A stretch of DNA of 64,000 nt from Sipunculus nudus (taxonomy: Eukaryota; Annelida; Sipuncula; Golfingiida; Sipunculidae), in contig CM049315.1 in NCBI GenBank assembly GCA_026874595.1, forward strand, positions 72,275,416 through 72,339,415, read 5' to 3'. A program made the position numbers and the translations under genes. Each line of letters begins with the position of its first letter. Within the stretch, counting starts at the first letter, position 1. Under the pieces are notes generated by a model, which ran no database searches, had not been told where the DNA came from, and saw only the letters and a program-made list of their open reading frames with translations. Positions 34,175 through 45,864 of this stretch are shown piece by piece.

Positions 34175-35410
34175 TTTAGCTCAGCTGACTTTCAGTCATG
34201 CTGGGCTATAGCGATGGGTCTTTGTCCGTCGTCCTTCCATCTGTCCATCCTGCTGACCGGCCGTCCGTCTGTTAGCAGGGCACAAATCGTAACTGTACGG
34301 GCTAGGGTCATGAACCCTATGTAGTCTTAGAGGTTCTAAAATGATCTCCTTGCAAACCTGAAATTAGGTCACTGACCTATATTCTCGAAGTTACAGGGTG
34401 TGTATGCACCCCCCAGAAATAATTCTTTTAGCTAAAATTTTCATCCAAAAACTTCCATCTTTCACATACAGCTCATCTACCAACAGGGGAAGAACCATAA
34501 TTATTTTGAAGTCAACAGGTCAAAGGTCAAGGTCACAGGAGTCCCTTTATTTAATGCCTGTGGATGCATTTTAAGCCAAATCTTTCATCCCAATTCTTTG
34601 AATTTTTACATATATTTCACCTTCTAAGAGGGAGAAGAATCCTATAGATTTTTAGGTCACAAGATCAAAGATCAGGGTCCCAGGATCCAATTTTTTTAAA
34701 AGGTTGTGAAAACATTTCAAGCTAGACATTTCATTCCAAACTTCCCAGCACTGATATCGCTTCTCTGCCAACAGGGGAACAGACCTGTTGAATTTGAGGT
34801 CAAAGGTGAAGTTCACTGCACCCACTTTTTGTGTGGAGTCATTTTCAGGAAACTTTTCAATCTATACCTTCCATTTGTCATATATGGCTGACCTACCAAT
34901 AGGGGAAGAAGCCTATCGATGTCGAGTTCAAAAGGTCAAAGGTCAAGGACACATTACTTAATTATTCTAAATGGTTGTGAACATTTTGCAAGTGAAACTG
35001 TTCAACCCAAACCTTCAGTCTTTCACATATGCCATATCTATGCATCACTCAATTTGGTTCAAACTTCATATTTATAAGCACCCGTTTCTCAATAATTCTT
35101 GCATGGATTTCCTTGATTTTTGCTATATATTTTGATCTTATATTTGCCCTTTTTGTTGTTTCTTTTGAGACTGACAGGTATCAAGCAAGCTATGGGAATA
35201 GTTACCGATAGCTTAACAATCATTCATTTTTCCTAAGACCATCAAGTCACTGTGTTTTAACCAGACATAGGTGATGTATATTTCTGTTGTCGTAGAAAAT
35301 TTCAAATATTGGCAAATTGGTTCTTCAAAATGTGACTGGAAGTTGTGAATCTCAGCCCATGATGTGGCAGGTCATGCTTGGCAGCTGAGCGTCATGACCC
35401 ATGGGTCACT
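34175..35410. mobile_element. 1.24-kb inserted element, non-autonomous
   Basis: Splits a 331-bp monomer: 'ccactgttttgaaaggatcat' stops on the left and 'ttaaactattacatctta' resumes on the right. Ends are marked by a short inverted repeat, GCTCAGCTG (34179-34187) and CAGCTGAGC (35382-35390). The right end also has the palindrome TGACCCATGGGTCA (35395-35408). No transposase or reverse transcriptase frame is present. From memory it resembles dispersed repeats of bivalve genomes that begin TTTAGCTCACCTGAGC and end in a CCCATGGG palindrome; this needs a library search. Confidence 0.65.
34471..34960 (+). repeat. Four-copy repeat of about 140 bp inside the inserted element
   Basis: Copies recognised by 'accaacaggggaagaa' or close variants at about 34475, 34618, 34765 and 34891, each followed by 'cctat/cct', then 'ggtcaaaggtcaaggtcac' in variable condition. 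Period 126-147 bp. The AGGTCA-rich string is shared with the satellite cassette. Confidence 0.65.
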
Positions 35411-36200
35411 TGTTAAACTATTACATCTTACATCTTACAGTAATATCTCGAAACAGATTATTCATTTTCTGGATATTGCCAATAGGGGGCGTTGCACACG
35501 CCTCTCCCCTATATATATTTCTTAGCCATATCTACAAAACTATAAACTTCAATTACAAACACTATGACTTATTGTCTTCCTTTGAATCTTCTCCATAATC
35601 TGAGTTAGTCTTCTGGTCTTATTCTTGTGTCACTTTTTCAGTATGTCTGTCTGTTTGTCAGTGATCCTCTATTTCACCTGCTTGCTGGATCTTGCGTCTT
35701 ACAGTTAGCAATCTTCAGGCCACAGTTTTTCAGTATGTCTGTTTGTTTGTCAGTGATCCTCATTTTCGCCTGATTGCTGGATCTTGCGTCTTACAGTTAG
35801 CAAACTTCAGGCCACAGTTTTGAAGGAATCCTTTTGGAATTGGAACATCTCTTACAATAATATATACATTTTGGAACATTTCTCACAATAATATCTCAAA
35901 AGAAATTTTTTAATTTTGGGGATATGGCCGCTAGAGGATGCTGCGGTAGAGCCTCCACACCATATCATTTTTTGGCCATATCTCCGACATTATAAACTCT
36001 ACCTTCACTTGTAGTCTGTTTTCTCAGGTGTGTCAGTATATTTGTCTGTTTTGAGCTATGTCTGATTTCATGTTCTTTTGTGTGATATATGTCGTTCAAC
36101 AAACATTCCAAACGTTCCAGCAATCGCTTTAAAAGTCATTCAATTGATAGAAAACCGTCAGTTTGTCCTGTTTCTCCATTTGTCTGTCATTTAAGTCCGG
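35411..36200 (+). repeat. Old diverged monomers
   Basis: Cores CCAATAGGGGGCGTTG (35479) and CCGCTAGAGGATGCTG (35928, damaged). Includes a 92-bp direct duplication (35639-35730 and 35731-35821). The zone ends with 'aagtccggcaagctctcgacctatggtcgtctagt', the start of a cassette. Confidence 0.7.
35639..35821 (+). repeat. 92-bp tandem duplication
   Basis: Both copies run from 'cagtatgtctgt' through 'gatcttgcgtcttacagttagca' to 'ttcaggccacagttt', with several differences. It is local to this old zone. Confidence 0.8.
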
Positions 36201-38212
36201 CAAGCTCTCGACCTATGGTCGTCTAGTTTGTTTGTCTGTCTGTCTGTGTACTCTCTACAGGCCACAATTTTGCAGCAATTGCTTTTAAACTTACACAGCT
36301 GATAGACAAGCAAAAGTCCTCGAGGCCTATTGTTATTGGGCGACATAGGTCCAAGGTCAAGGTCAAGGTCATCAAAACTTCTCAAAACGGTTTTTTCTTC
36401 ATATCTTTGTAACTGTTAGTGGTATCTTCTTCAAACATAGCTCATTTTAAACGTCATTCCCAGGCCTTTCTTCTGGTGTGTAGCTCTTTCAAATTTGCCG
36501 AAACCATGGTTACGCATTTTGGGGAAAAAGTCATGATATTCTGAAATAAGGGGTCTTATTTTTCTAACTTTGTCAGTTTTAAAGCTAGAGAGGTCTAGTT
36601 TTTTGCATCAGGTAGCATTTGACAAGTACTGCAAGATTTTATTAAAAGTCTCGCGATATCTCGTACAATATCTCGTCAAACCAGATATTTCGAGATATCA
36701 GTAATCTTGCCCTGGAGGCCACAGTTTTGCAGGAATCTTTTTGAAACTGACATATTGAAAGTCCTACACTATTATCTCGAAATCAATTTTTCATTTTTTT
36801 AATTCGGCCGCTAGGGGGCGCTGGGTGCAAACCTCTCCAACATATTATGTTTTGGCAATATCTCCAAAATTATAAGCCTCTCAATTTTGCAGGAGTCGCT
36901 TTGTAACTTACACTTGTCGTAACGATCTGGAAGCCCTATGTTTATTATTCAAATAAGTCAAAGGTCAAGGTCAAGGTGATCAAAACATATCAACATTTTT
37001 TTTCTTCAGAACTTTGTTAATATTGATCCTATCTTTACAAACTAGGGATTATTTTCTTTCACTTTGACATTGATCGTTTATCTGACTAACTTTACGTCAT
37101 TTCCGGCAAGCGCGTGACCTTTGGTCATCTAGTTTGTCTGTCTGTCTGTCTGTCTGTGTACTCTCTACAGGCCATAATTTTAAGGCAATTGCCTTTTAAC
37201 TTATACAGCTGGTAGACAAGCAAAAGTCCTCGGGGCCTATTGTTTTTGGGCAATACAGGTCAAGGTCAAGGTCATCAAAACTTCTCAAAACGGTTTTTTC
37301 TTCATATCTTTGTCACTATTAGTCGTATCTTCTTCAAACATAGCTCATTTTAAACGTCATTCCAAGGCCAGTCATCTGGTGTGTAGCTGACTCAAATTTG
37401 CCGTAACCATGGTTACGAATTTTTGGGAAAAAGTCATGATATTCTGAAATAAGGGGTCTTATTTTTCTAACTTTGTCAGTTTTAAAGCTAGAGAGGTCTA
37501 GTTTTTTGCATCAGGTAGCATTTAACAAGTACTGCAAGATTTTATTAAAATTCTCGCGATATCTCGTACAATATCTCGTCAAACCAGATATTTCGAGATT
37601 TCAGTAATCTTGCCCTGGAGGCCACAGTTTTGCAGGAATCTTTTTGAAACTGACATATTGAAAGTCCTACACTATTATCTCGAAATCAATTTTTCATTTT
37701 TTTAATTCGGCCGCTAGGGGGCGCTGGGTGCAAACCTCTCCAACATATTATGTTTTGGCAATATCTCCAAAATTATAAGCCTCAATTACATAAACCATAG
37801 CTTATTTTCTTCCTCTGAGTCTTTTCAAAATCCTGGTGGAGTCATTTCGACTCAATCTTGTCTCACTTTGTCAGTGTGTCCGTCTGTTTCTCAGTTGTCC
37901 TCAAATCCGCTTGCTTGCCGGTTCTTGCGTCTCACATATACCATTCTACAGGGGACAGTTTTGAAAGAATCCTTTTAAAACTATTACATCTTATGTCTTA
38001 CACTAATATCTCGAAACCCATTTTTTCATTTTCCAGAATTGGCCGCTAGGGGGCGTTGCACATGACCCTCAATCACATATCATTATATTGGCCATATCTC
38101 TAAAACCCAAAGACTCAATTACATAAACTATAGCTTATGTTCTTCCTTTGAGTCTTCCCCATAACCTGGTTAAGTCATCTGGTCTCGGTCTTGTGTCACT
38201 TTGTCAGTATGT
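36201..38212 (+). repeat. 4.4-kb-type sequence completing unit H4
   Basis: Type 2 cassette (TCTG 36226-36249, no hairpin module), core 36808, type 3 cassette with only five TCTG (37137-37156), then cores 37711 and 38043. This is the right half of a long unit, joined to older sequence at about 36.2 kb. Confidence 0.8.
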
Positions 38213-39757
38213 CCATATAAACTTTATAAACGGAGGGAAACATGAATGCACAGAGTCATGCAGGAATGCACGATGACACGCGTTTTAGTAAGACAAAGAC
38301 ACGTGTAGGTATGAGCGACAATCAGCGCAGTTTGCTCGTTTTGTGTAGGGTCCATCGGGCCAAATGCCAATTCAGGCCCGCAGCCTACGGGAGGAATTAA
38401 TTGGCGTAGCGGGGACCACGGCCACTTCCTGGTAAAAACTTGTGAATAAATATACCGGACGGGCTGACCATTTTCTCAGGGCCATAGGAATGTCACCATT
38501 CCAGCGTGCCCTCAGACCTGGTCAGACCTGGTCAGACCTAAAACGCGTGCCTGCACATCTGTGCGCATGCAGGTGATTGCTGTCCAAAGTTTCAGTCGCT
38601 GTGTCCTTCAGGAAAGGACCCGAACCGTTTTTTTTTTTTTTTTTTTTAATTGCTCGCCGGAAATCTTCGATTTCTGCAGGCAGGTTGGCCAGTCGCAAAT
38701 GTCTGTTTGTTGCTTGCCGGAAATCTTCGATTTCTGCAAGCAGGTTGGTCAGTCGCGGATGTCTGTTTGTCTGTTTGTTTGTTGCTTGCCGGAAATCTTC
38801 GATTTCTGCAAGCAGGTTGGTCAGTCGCGGATGTCTGTTTGTCTGTTTGTTTGTTTGTCTGTCTGTCTGTGTACTCTCTACAGGCCACAATTTTGCAGCA
38901 ATTGCTTTTAAACTTACACAGCTGATAGACAAGCAAAAGTCCTCGAGGCCTATTGTTATTGGGCGCCATAGGTCCAAGGTCAAGGTCAAGGTCATCAAAA
39001 CTTCTCAAAACGGTTTTTTCTTCATATCTTTGTAACTGTTAGTGGTATCTTCTTCAAACATAGCTCATTTTAAACGTCATTCCCAGGCCTTTCTTCTGGT
39101 GTGTAGCTCTTTCAAATTTGCCGTAACCATGGTTACGCATTTTGGGGAAAAAGTCATGATATTCTGAAATAAGGGGTCTTATTTTTCTAACTTTGTCAGT
39201 TTTAAAGCTAGAGAGGTCTAGTTTTTTGCATCAGGTAGCATTTGACAAGTACTGCAAGATTTTATTAAAAGTCTCGCGATATCTCGTACAATATCTCGTC
39301 AAACCAGATATTTCGAGATTTCAGTAATCTTGCCCTGGAGGCCACAGTTTTGCAGGAATCTTTTTGAAACTGACATATTGAAAGTCCTACACTATTATCT
39401 CGAAATCAATTTTTCATTTTTTTAATTCGGCCGCTAGGGGGCGCTGGGTGCAAACCTCTCCAACATATTATGTTTTGGCAATATCTCCAAAAATTATAAG
39501 CCTCACAATTTTGCAGGAGTCGCTTTGTAACTTACACTTGTCGTAACGATATCTGGAAGCCCTATGTTTATTATTCAAATAAGTCAAAGGTCAAGGTCAA
39601 GGTGATCAAAACATATCAACATTTTTTTTCTTCAGAACTTTGTTAATATTGATCCTATCTTTACAAACTAGGGATTATTTTCTTTCACTTTGACATTGAT
39701 CGTTTATTTGACTAACTTTACGTCATTTCCGGCAAGCGCGTGACCTTTGGTCATCTA

Positions 39758-39791
<34 letters not shown>

Positions 39792-41573
39792 GTACTCTCT
39801 ACAGGCCATAATTTTAAGGCAATTGCCTTTTAACTTATACAGCTGGTAGACAAGTAAAAGTCCTCGGGGCCTATTGTTTTTGGGCAATACAGGTCAAGGT
39901 CAAGGTCATCAAAACTTCTCAAAACGGTTTTTTCTTCATATCTTTGTCACTATTAGTCGTATCTTCTTCAAACATAGCTCATTTTAAACGTCATTCCAAG
40001 GCCAGTCATCTGGTGTGTAGCTGACTCAAATTTGCCGTAACCATGGTTACGAATTTTTGGGAAAAAAATCATGATATTCTGAAATAAGGGGTCTTATTTT
40101 TCTAACTTTGTCAGTTTTAAAGCTAGAGAGGTCTAGTTTTTTGCATCAGGTAGCATTTAACAAGTACTGCAAGATTTTATTAAAATTCTCGCGATATCTC
40201 GTACAATATCTCGTCAAACCAGATATTTCGAGATTTCAGTAATCTTGCCCTGGAGGCCACAGTTTTGCAGGAATCTTTTTGAAACTGACATATTGAAAGT
40301 CCTACACTATTATCTCGAAATCAATTTTTCATTTTTTTAATTCGGCCGCTAGGAGGCGCTGGGTGCAAACCTCTCCAACATATTATGTTTTGGCAATATC
40401 TCCAAAATTATAAGCCTCAATTACATAAACCATAGCTTATTTTCTTCCTCTGAGTCTTTTCAAAATCCTGGTGGAGTCATTTCGACTCAATCTTGTCTCA
40501 CTTTGTCAGTGTGTCCGTCTGTTTCTCAGTTGTCCTCAAATCCGCTTGCTTGCCGGTTCTTGCGTCTCACATATACCATTCTACAGGGGACAGTTTTGAA
40601 AGAATCCTTTTAAAACTATTACATCTTATGTCTTACACTAATATCTCGAAACCCATTTTTTCATTTTCCAGAATTGGCCGCTTGGGGGCGGTGCACATGA
40701 CCCTCACACACATATCATTATATTGGCCATATCTCTAAAACCTCTAAACCTCATTTACATAAACTATAGCTTATTTTCTTCCCCTGCGTCTTTCCAAAAA
40801 CCTGGTGTATTCATTTGATCTCAATCTTGAGTCACTTTGTCTGTGTGTCCGTCTGTTTCTCAGTTGTCCTCAAATTTGCTTGCTTGCCGGTTCTTGGGTC
40901 TCACATATAGCATTCTACAGGCCACAGTTTTGAAAGAATCCTTTTAAAACTATTACATCTTATGTCTAACACTAATATCTCGAAACCGATTTTTCATTTT
41001 CCAGAATTGGCCGCTAGGGGGCGGTGCACTCAAACTTGCACAACATATCATTTTTTGGCCATATCTCCAAAACTGTTAACCTCATTTACATAAACTATAG
41101 CTTATTATCTTCCTCTGAGGTTTCTCCATAACATGATTAAGTCATCTGTTCTCAATCTTGGGTCAGTTTGTCAGTATGTTGTGTGTTTGTCAGTTGTCCT
41201 CAATTTCGCCTGCTTCCTGGTTCTTGCGTCTCACATGTAGCATTCTACTGGCCACAGTTTTGCAGGAATCGTTTTGTAAATTACACTTGTCATATATCGT
41301 GATGATATCTGGAAGCCCTATGTTTATTATTCAAATGAGTTAAAGATCACGGTCAAGGTGATCAAAATATATCAAAATCTGATTTTCTTTTGAACTTTGT
41401 TAATATTGCTTCTTTCTTCACAAACTATGGATTATTTTCTTTCACTTTGACACTGCTCATTCATCTGACTAACTTTACATCATTTCCGGCAAGCGCGTGA
41501 CCTCAGGTCATCTAGTTGCTTGCCGGAAATCTTCGATTTCTGCAAGCAGGTTGGTCAGTCGCGGATGTCTGTT

Positions 41574-41604
<31 letters not shown>

Positions 41605-42645
41605 GTACTCTCTACAGGCCACAATTTTCCAGCAATTGCTTTCAAACTTATACAGCTGGTAGACAAGCAAAAGTCCTGGAGGCCTATTGTTTTTGGGCAT
41701 TATAGGTCAAATGTCAAGGTCAAGGTCGTCAAAAGTATACAAAACGTTTTTTTGTTCATATCTGTGTTAATATTGGTCGTATCTACTTCAACAGTAGCTC
41801 ATTTTAATCGTCATTCCAAGGCCTGTTTTCTGGTGTGTAGCTGACTCAATTTGCGGTAACCATGGTAACGCATTTTTGGGTAAAAGTGCTGATATTTTTC
41901 TAAATTTGTCAGTTTTAAAGCTTCAGAGGTTTAGTTTTTTCCTTCAGGTAGCATTCAACTAGTACTACAAGATTCTATTAAGAGTCTTGCAATATCTCGT
42001 ATAATATCTCGTCAAACAAGATATTTCGAGATTTCAGTAATCTTGCCCTGGAGGCCACAGTTTTGCAGGAATCTTTTTGAAACTGGCATATCTTAAGTCC
42101 TACATTATTATCTCGAAATCAATTTTTCATTTTTTTTAATTCGGCCGCTAGGGGGCGCTGGGTGCAAACCTCTCCAACATATCATGTTTTGGCAATATCT
42201 CCAAAATTATAAGCCTCAATTACAAAAACTATAGTTTATTTTTTTCCTCTAAGTCTTCTTCATGAACTCGTTTAGTCATCTGGTCTCAATCTTGTGTCAC
42301 TTTGTCTGTGTGTCCGTCTGTTTCTCAGTTGTGCTCAAATCCGCTTGCTTGCCGGTTCTTTCGTCTCACATATAGCATTCTACAGGACACAGTTTTGAAA
42401 GAATCTTTTTAAAACTATTACATCTTATGTCTTACACTAATATCTCGAAACCGATTTTTCATTTTCCAGAATTGGCCGCTAGGGGGCGTTGCACATGACC
42501 CTCACTCACATATCATTATATTGGCCATATCTCTAAAACCCAAAGACTCAATTACATAAACTATAGCTTATGTTCTTCCTTTGAGTCTTCCCCATAACCT
42601 GGTTAAGTCATCTGGTCTCGGTCTTGTGTCACTTTGTCAGTATGT
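38213..42645 (+). repeat. 4.4-kb HOR unit H5, rearranged (4433 bp)
   Basis: Anchor 38213-38647 (20 T), modules at 38650, 38710 and 38782, then directly a type 2 cassette instead of type 1, core 39431, type 3 cassette, cores 40346 (AGGAGGCG), 40678 (CTTGGGGGCG, damaged) and 41011, a type 1 cassette with a module (X-box-like 41856), and cores 42145 and 42476. The cassette order is 2-3-1 rather than 1-2-3, although the unit length is nearly normal. Confidence 0.8.
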
Positions 42646-44410
42646 CCATATAAACTTTATAAACGGAGGGAAACATGAATGCACAGAGTCATGCAGGAAT
42701 GCACGATGACACGCGTTTTAGTAAGACAAAGACACGTGTAGGTATGAGCGACAATCAGCGCAGTTTGCTCGTTTTGTGTAGGGTCCATCGGGCCAAATGC
42801 CAATTCAGGCCCGCAGCCTACGGGAGGAATTAATTGGCGTAGCGGGGACCACGGCCACTTCCTGGTAAAAACTTGTGAATAAATATACCGGACGGGCTGA
42901 CCATTTTCTCAGGGCCATAGGAATGTCACCATTCCAGCGTGCCCTCAGACCTGGTCAGACCTGGTCAGACCTAAAACGCGTGCCTGCACATCTGTGCGCA
43001 TGCAGGTGATTGCTGTCCAAAGTTTCAGTCGCTGTGTCCTTCAGGAAAGGACCCGAACCGTTTTTTTTTTTTTTTTTTTTTAATTGCTCGCCGGAAATCT
43101 TCGATTTCTGCAGGCAGGTTGGCCAGTCGCAAATGTCTGTTTGTTGCTTGCCGGAAATCTTCGATTTCTGCAAGCAGGTTGGTCAGTCGCGGATGTCTGT
43201 TTGTCTGTTTGTTTGTTGCTTGCCGGAAATCTTCGATTTCTGCAAGCAGGTTGGTCAGTCGCGGATGTCTGTTTGTCTGTTTGTTGCTTGCCGGAAATCT
43301 TCGATTTCTGCAAGCAGGTTGGTCAGTCGCGGATGTCTGTTTGTCTGTTTGTTTGTTTGTTTGTCTGTCTGTCTGTCTGTGTACTCTCTACAGGCCATAA
43401 TTTTAAGGCAATTGCCTTATAACTTATACAGCTGGTAGACAAGCAAAAGTCCTCGGGGCCTATTGTTTTTGGGCAGTACAGGTCAAAGGTCAAGGTCAAG
43501 GTCATCAAAAGTTCTCAAAACGGTTTTTTCTTCATATCTTTGTCACTATTAGTCGTATCTTCTTCAAACATAGCTCATTTTAAACGTCATTCCAAGGCCA
43601 GTCATCTGGTGTGTAGCTGACTCAAATTTGCCGTAACCATGGTTACGAATTTTTGGGAAAAAGTCATGATATTCTGAAATAAGGGGTCTTATTTTTCTAA
43701 CTTTGTCAGTTTTAAAGCTAGAGAGGTCTAGTTTTTTGCATCAGGTAGCATTTAACAAGTACTGCAAGATTTTATTAAAATTCTCGCGATATCTCGTACA
43801 ATATCTCGTCAAACGAGATATTTCGAGATTTCAGTAATCTTGCCCTGAAGGCCACAGTTTTGCAGGAATCTTTTTCAAACTGACATATTGAAAATCCGAC
43901 ACTATTATCTCGAAATCAATTTTTCATTTTTTTAATTCGGCCGCTAGGGGGCGCTGGGTGCAAACCACTCCAACATATCATGTTTTGGTAATATCTCCAA
44001 AATTATAAGCCTCAATTACATAAACCATAGCTTTTTTTCTTCCTCTGAGTCTTTTCAAAATCCTGGTGTAGTCATTTTGACTCAATCTTGAGTCACTTTG
44101 TCAGTGTGTCCGTCTGTTTCTCAGTTGTCCTCAAATCCGCTTGCTTGCCGGTTCTTGCGTCTCACATATAGCATTCTACAGGACACATCTTATGTCTTAC
44201 ACTAATATCTCGAAACCGATTTTTCATTTTCCAGAATTGGCCGCTAGGGGGCGCTGCACATGACCCTCACACACATACCATCATATTGGCCATATCTCTA
44301 AAACCCAAAGACTCAATTACATAAACCATAGCTTATGTTCTTCGTCTGAGTCTTCTCCATAACCTGGTTAAGTCATCTGGTCTCGGTCTTGTGTCACTTT
44401 GTCAGTATGT
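42646..44410 (+). repeat. Transitional unit U0 (1765 bp)
   Basis: Anchor with long-subfamily bases and intact 52-codon frame (42675-42833), 21 T, four hairpin modules (43084, 43144, 43216, 43284), one type 3-like cassette, perfect AATATCTCGT hairpin, and cores 43941 and 44241. It has the plan of the 1.62-kb units but a long-type anchor; two extra modules account for about 140 bp. It looks like the founder form of the short array. Confidence 0.8.
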
Positions 44411-44847
44411 CCATATAAACTTTATAAACGGAGGGAAACCTGAATGCACAGAGTCATGCAGGAATGCACGATGACACGCGTTTTAGTAAGACAAAGACTC
44501 GTGTAGGTATGAGCGACAATCAGCGCAGTTTGCTCGTTTTGTGTAGGGTCCATCGGGCCAAATGCCAATTCAGGCCCGCAGCCGACGGGATGAATTAATT
44601 GGCGTAGCGGGGACCACGGCCATTTCCTGGTAAAAACTTGTGAATAAATATACCGGACGGGCTGACCATTTTCTCAGGGCCATAGGAATGTCACCATTCC
44701 AGTGTGCCCTCAGACCTGGTCAGACCTGGTCAGACCTGGTCAGACCTAAAACGCGTGCCTGCACATCTGTGCGCATGCAGGTGATTGCTGTCCAAAGTTT
44801 CGGTCGGTGAGTCCTTCAGGAAAGTACCCGAACCGTTTTTTTTTTAA

Positions 44848-44967
44848 TTGCTTGCCGGAAATCTTCCATTTCTGCAGGCAGGTTGGCCAGTCGCAAATGT
44901 CTGTTTATTGCTTGCCGGAAATCTTCGATTTCTGCAAGCAGGTTGGTCAGTCGCGGATGTCTGTTTG
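44848..44967 (+). repeat. Two 60-bp hairpin modules, short subfamily
   Basis: Module 1 has outer arms TGCTTGC/GCAGGCA (six pairs plus one T-G) and inner GAAAT/ATTTC; module 2 has the perfect TGCTTGC/GCAAGCA and GAAATC/GATTTC arms. Repeated in every unit of the short array. Confidence 0.85.
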
Positions 44968-45103
44968 TCTGTTTGTTTGTTTGTTTGTCTGTCTGTCTGT
45001 CTGTGTACTCTCTACAGGCCATAATTTTAAGGCAATTGCCTTATAACTTATACAGCTGGTAGACAAGCAAAAGTCCTCGGGGCCTATTGTTTTTGGGCAG
45101 TAC

Positions 45104-45128
45104 AGGTCAAAGGTCAAGGTCAAGGTCA
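45104..45128 (+). promoter_or_regulatory. Four perfect AGGTCA half-sites (spacings 1, 0, 0)
   Basis: The first two half-sites form a textbook DR1 (AGGTCA-A-AGGTCA), the arrangement used by HNF4, COUP-TF and RXR partners. The last two are each preceded by TCA, giving TCAAGGTCA, the extended half-site of FTZ-F1/SF-1 and ERR receptors. Present in all ten units U0-U9 and at 3535. Binding is not shown. Confidence 0.5.
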
Positions 45129-45255
45129 TCAAAAGTTCTCAAAACGGTTTTTTCTTCATATCTTTGTCACTATTAGTCGTATCTTCTTCAAACATAGCTC
45201 ATTTTAAACGTCATTCCAAGGCCAGTCATCTGGTGTGTAGCTGACTCAAATTTGC

Positions 45256-45271
45256 CGTAACCATGGTTACG
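45256..45271 (+). promoter_or_regulatory. 16-bp palindrome CGTAACCATGGTTACG
   Basis: Perfect two-fold symmetry, invariant in the short array. The left half GTAACC fits an X-box half-site; the right half GGTTAC does not. Confidence 0.5.
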
Positions 45272-45423
45272 AATTTTTGGGAAAAAGTCATGATATTCTG
45301 AAATAAGGGGTCTTATTTTTCTAACTTTGTCAGTTTTAAAGCTAGAGAGGTCTAGTTTTTTGCATCAGGTAGCATTTAACAAGTACTGCAAGATTTTATT
45401 AAAATTCTCGCAATATCTCGTAC

Positions 45424-45446
45424 AATATCTCGTCAAACGAGATATT
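45424..45446 (+). repeat. 10-bp perfect stem with CAA loop
   Basis: AATATCTCGT and ACGAGATATT flank CAA. It is perfect in all short units, at 2045 and in most early cassettes. In type 2 and 3 cassettes of the long units the right arm reads ACCAGATATT, and in type 1 cassettes of H0-H3 the left arm reads AACATCTCGT; either change removes one pair. Confidence 0.75.
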
Positions 45447-45564
45447 TCGAGATTTCAGTAATCTTGCCCTGAAGGCCACAGTTTTGCAGGAATCTTTTTC
45501 AAACTGACATATTGAAAATCCTACACTATTATCTCGAAATCAATTTTTCATTTTTTTAATTCGG

Positions 45565-45580
45565 CCGCTAGGGGGCGCTG
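45565..45580 (+). promoter_or_regulatory. CTCF-like core, first of a pair
   Basis: CCGCTAGGGGGCGCTG followed by ggtgcaaac. Its partner lies exactly 300 bp to the right, the shortest spacing in the window, because one monomer has lost about 30 bp ('acaggacacatcttatg' without 'gttttgaaagaatc...'). Confidence 0.5.
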
Positions 45581-45864
45581 GGTGCAAACCACTCCAACAT
45601 ATCATGTTTTGGTAATATCTCCAAAATTATAAGCCTCAATTACATAAACCATAGCTTATTTTCTTCCTCTGAGTCTTTTCAAAATCCTGGTGTAGTCATT
45701 TTGACTCAATCTTGAGTCACTTTGTCAGTGTGTCCGTCTGTTTCTCAGTTGTCCTCAAATCCGCTTGCTTGCCGGTTCTTGCGTCTCACATATAGCATTC
45801 TACAGGACACATCTTATGTCTTACACTAATATCTCGAAACCGATTTTTCATTTTCCAGAATTGG

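Noticed and set aside
35029-35211. 60-codon hydrophobic frame inside the inserted element
   Set aside because: Composition follows the AT-rich DNA, there is no similarity I can name, and the element looks non-autonomous.
34175-35410. Autonomous DNA transposon
   Set aside because: There is no open frame with transposase features; the inverted ends are only 9 bp and I cannot define a target-site duplication.
38522-38998. 158-codon minus-strand open frame rich in DRQTNKQT
   Set aside because: Reverse translation of the same modules and the TCTG tract; overlaps plus-strand frames of similar length and has no independent support.
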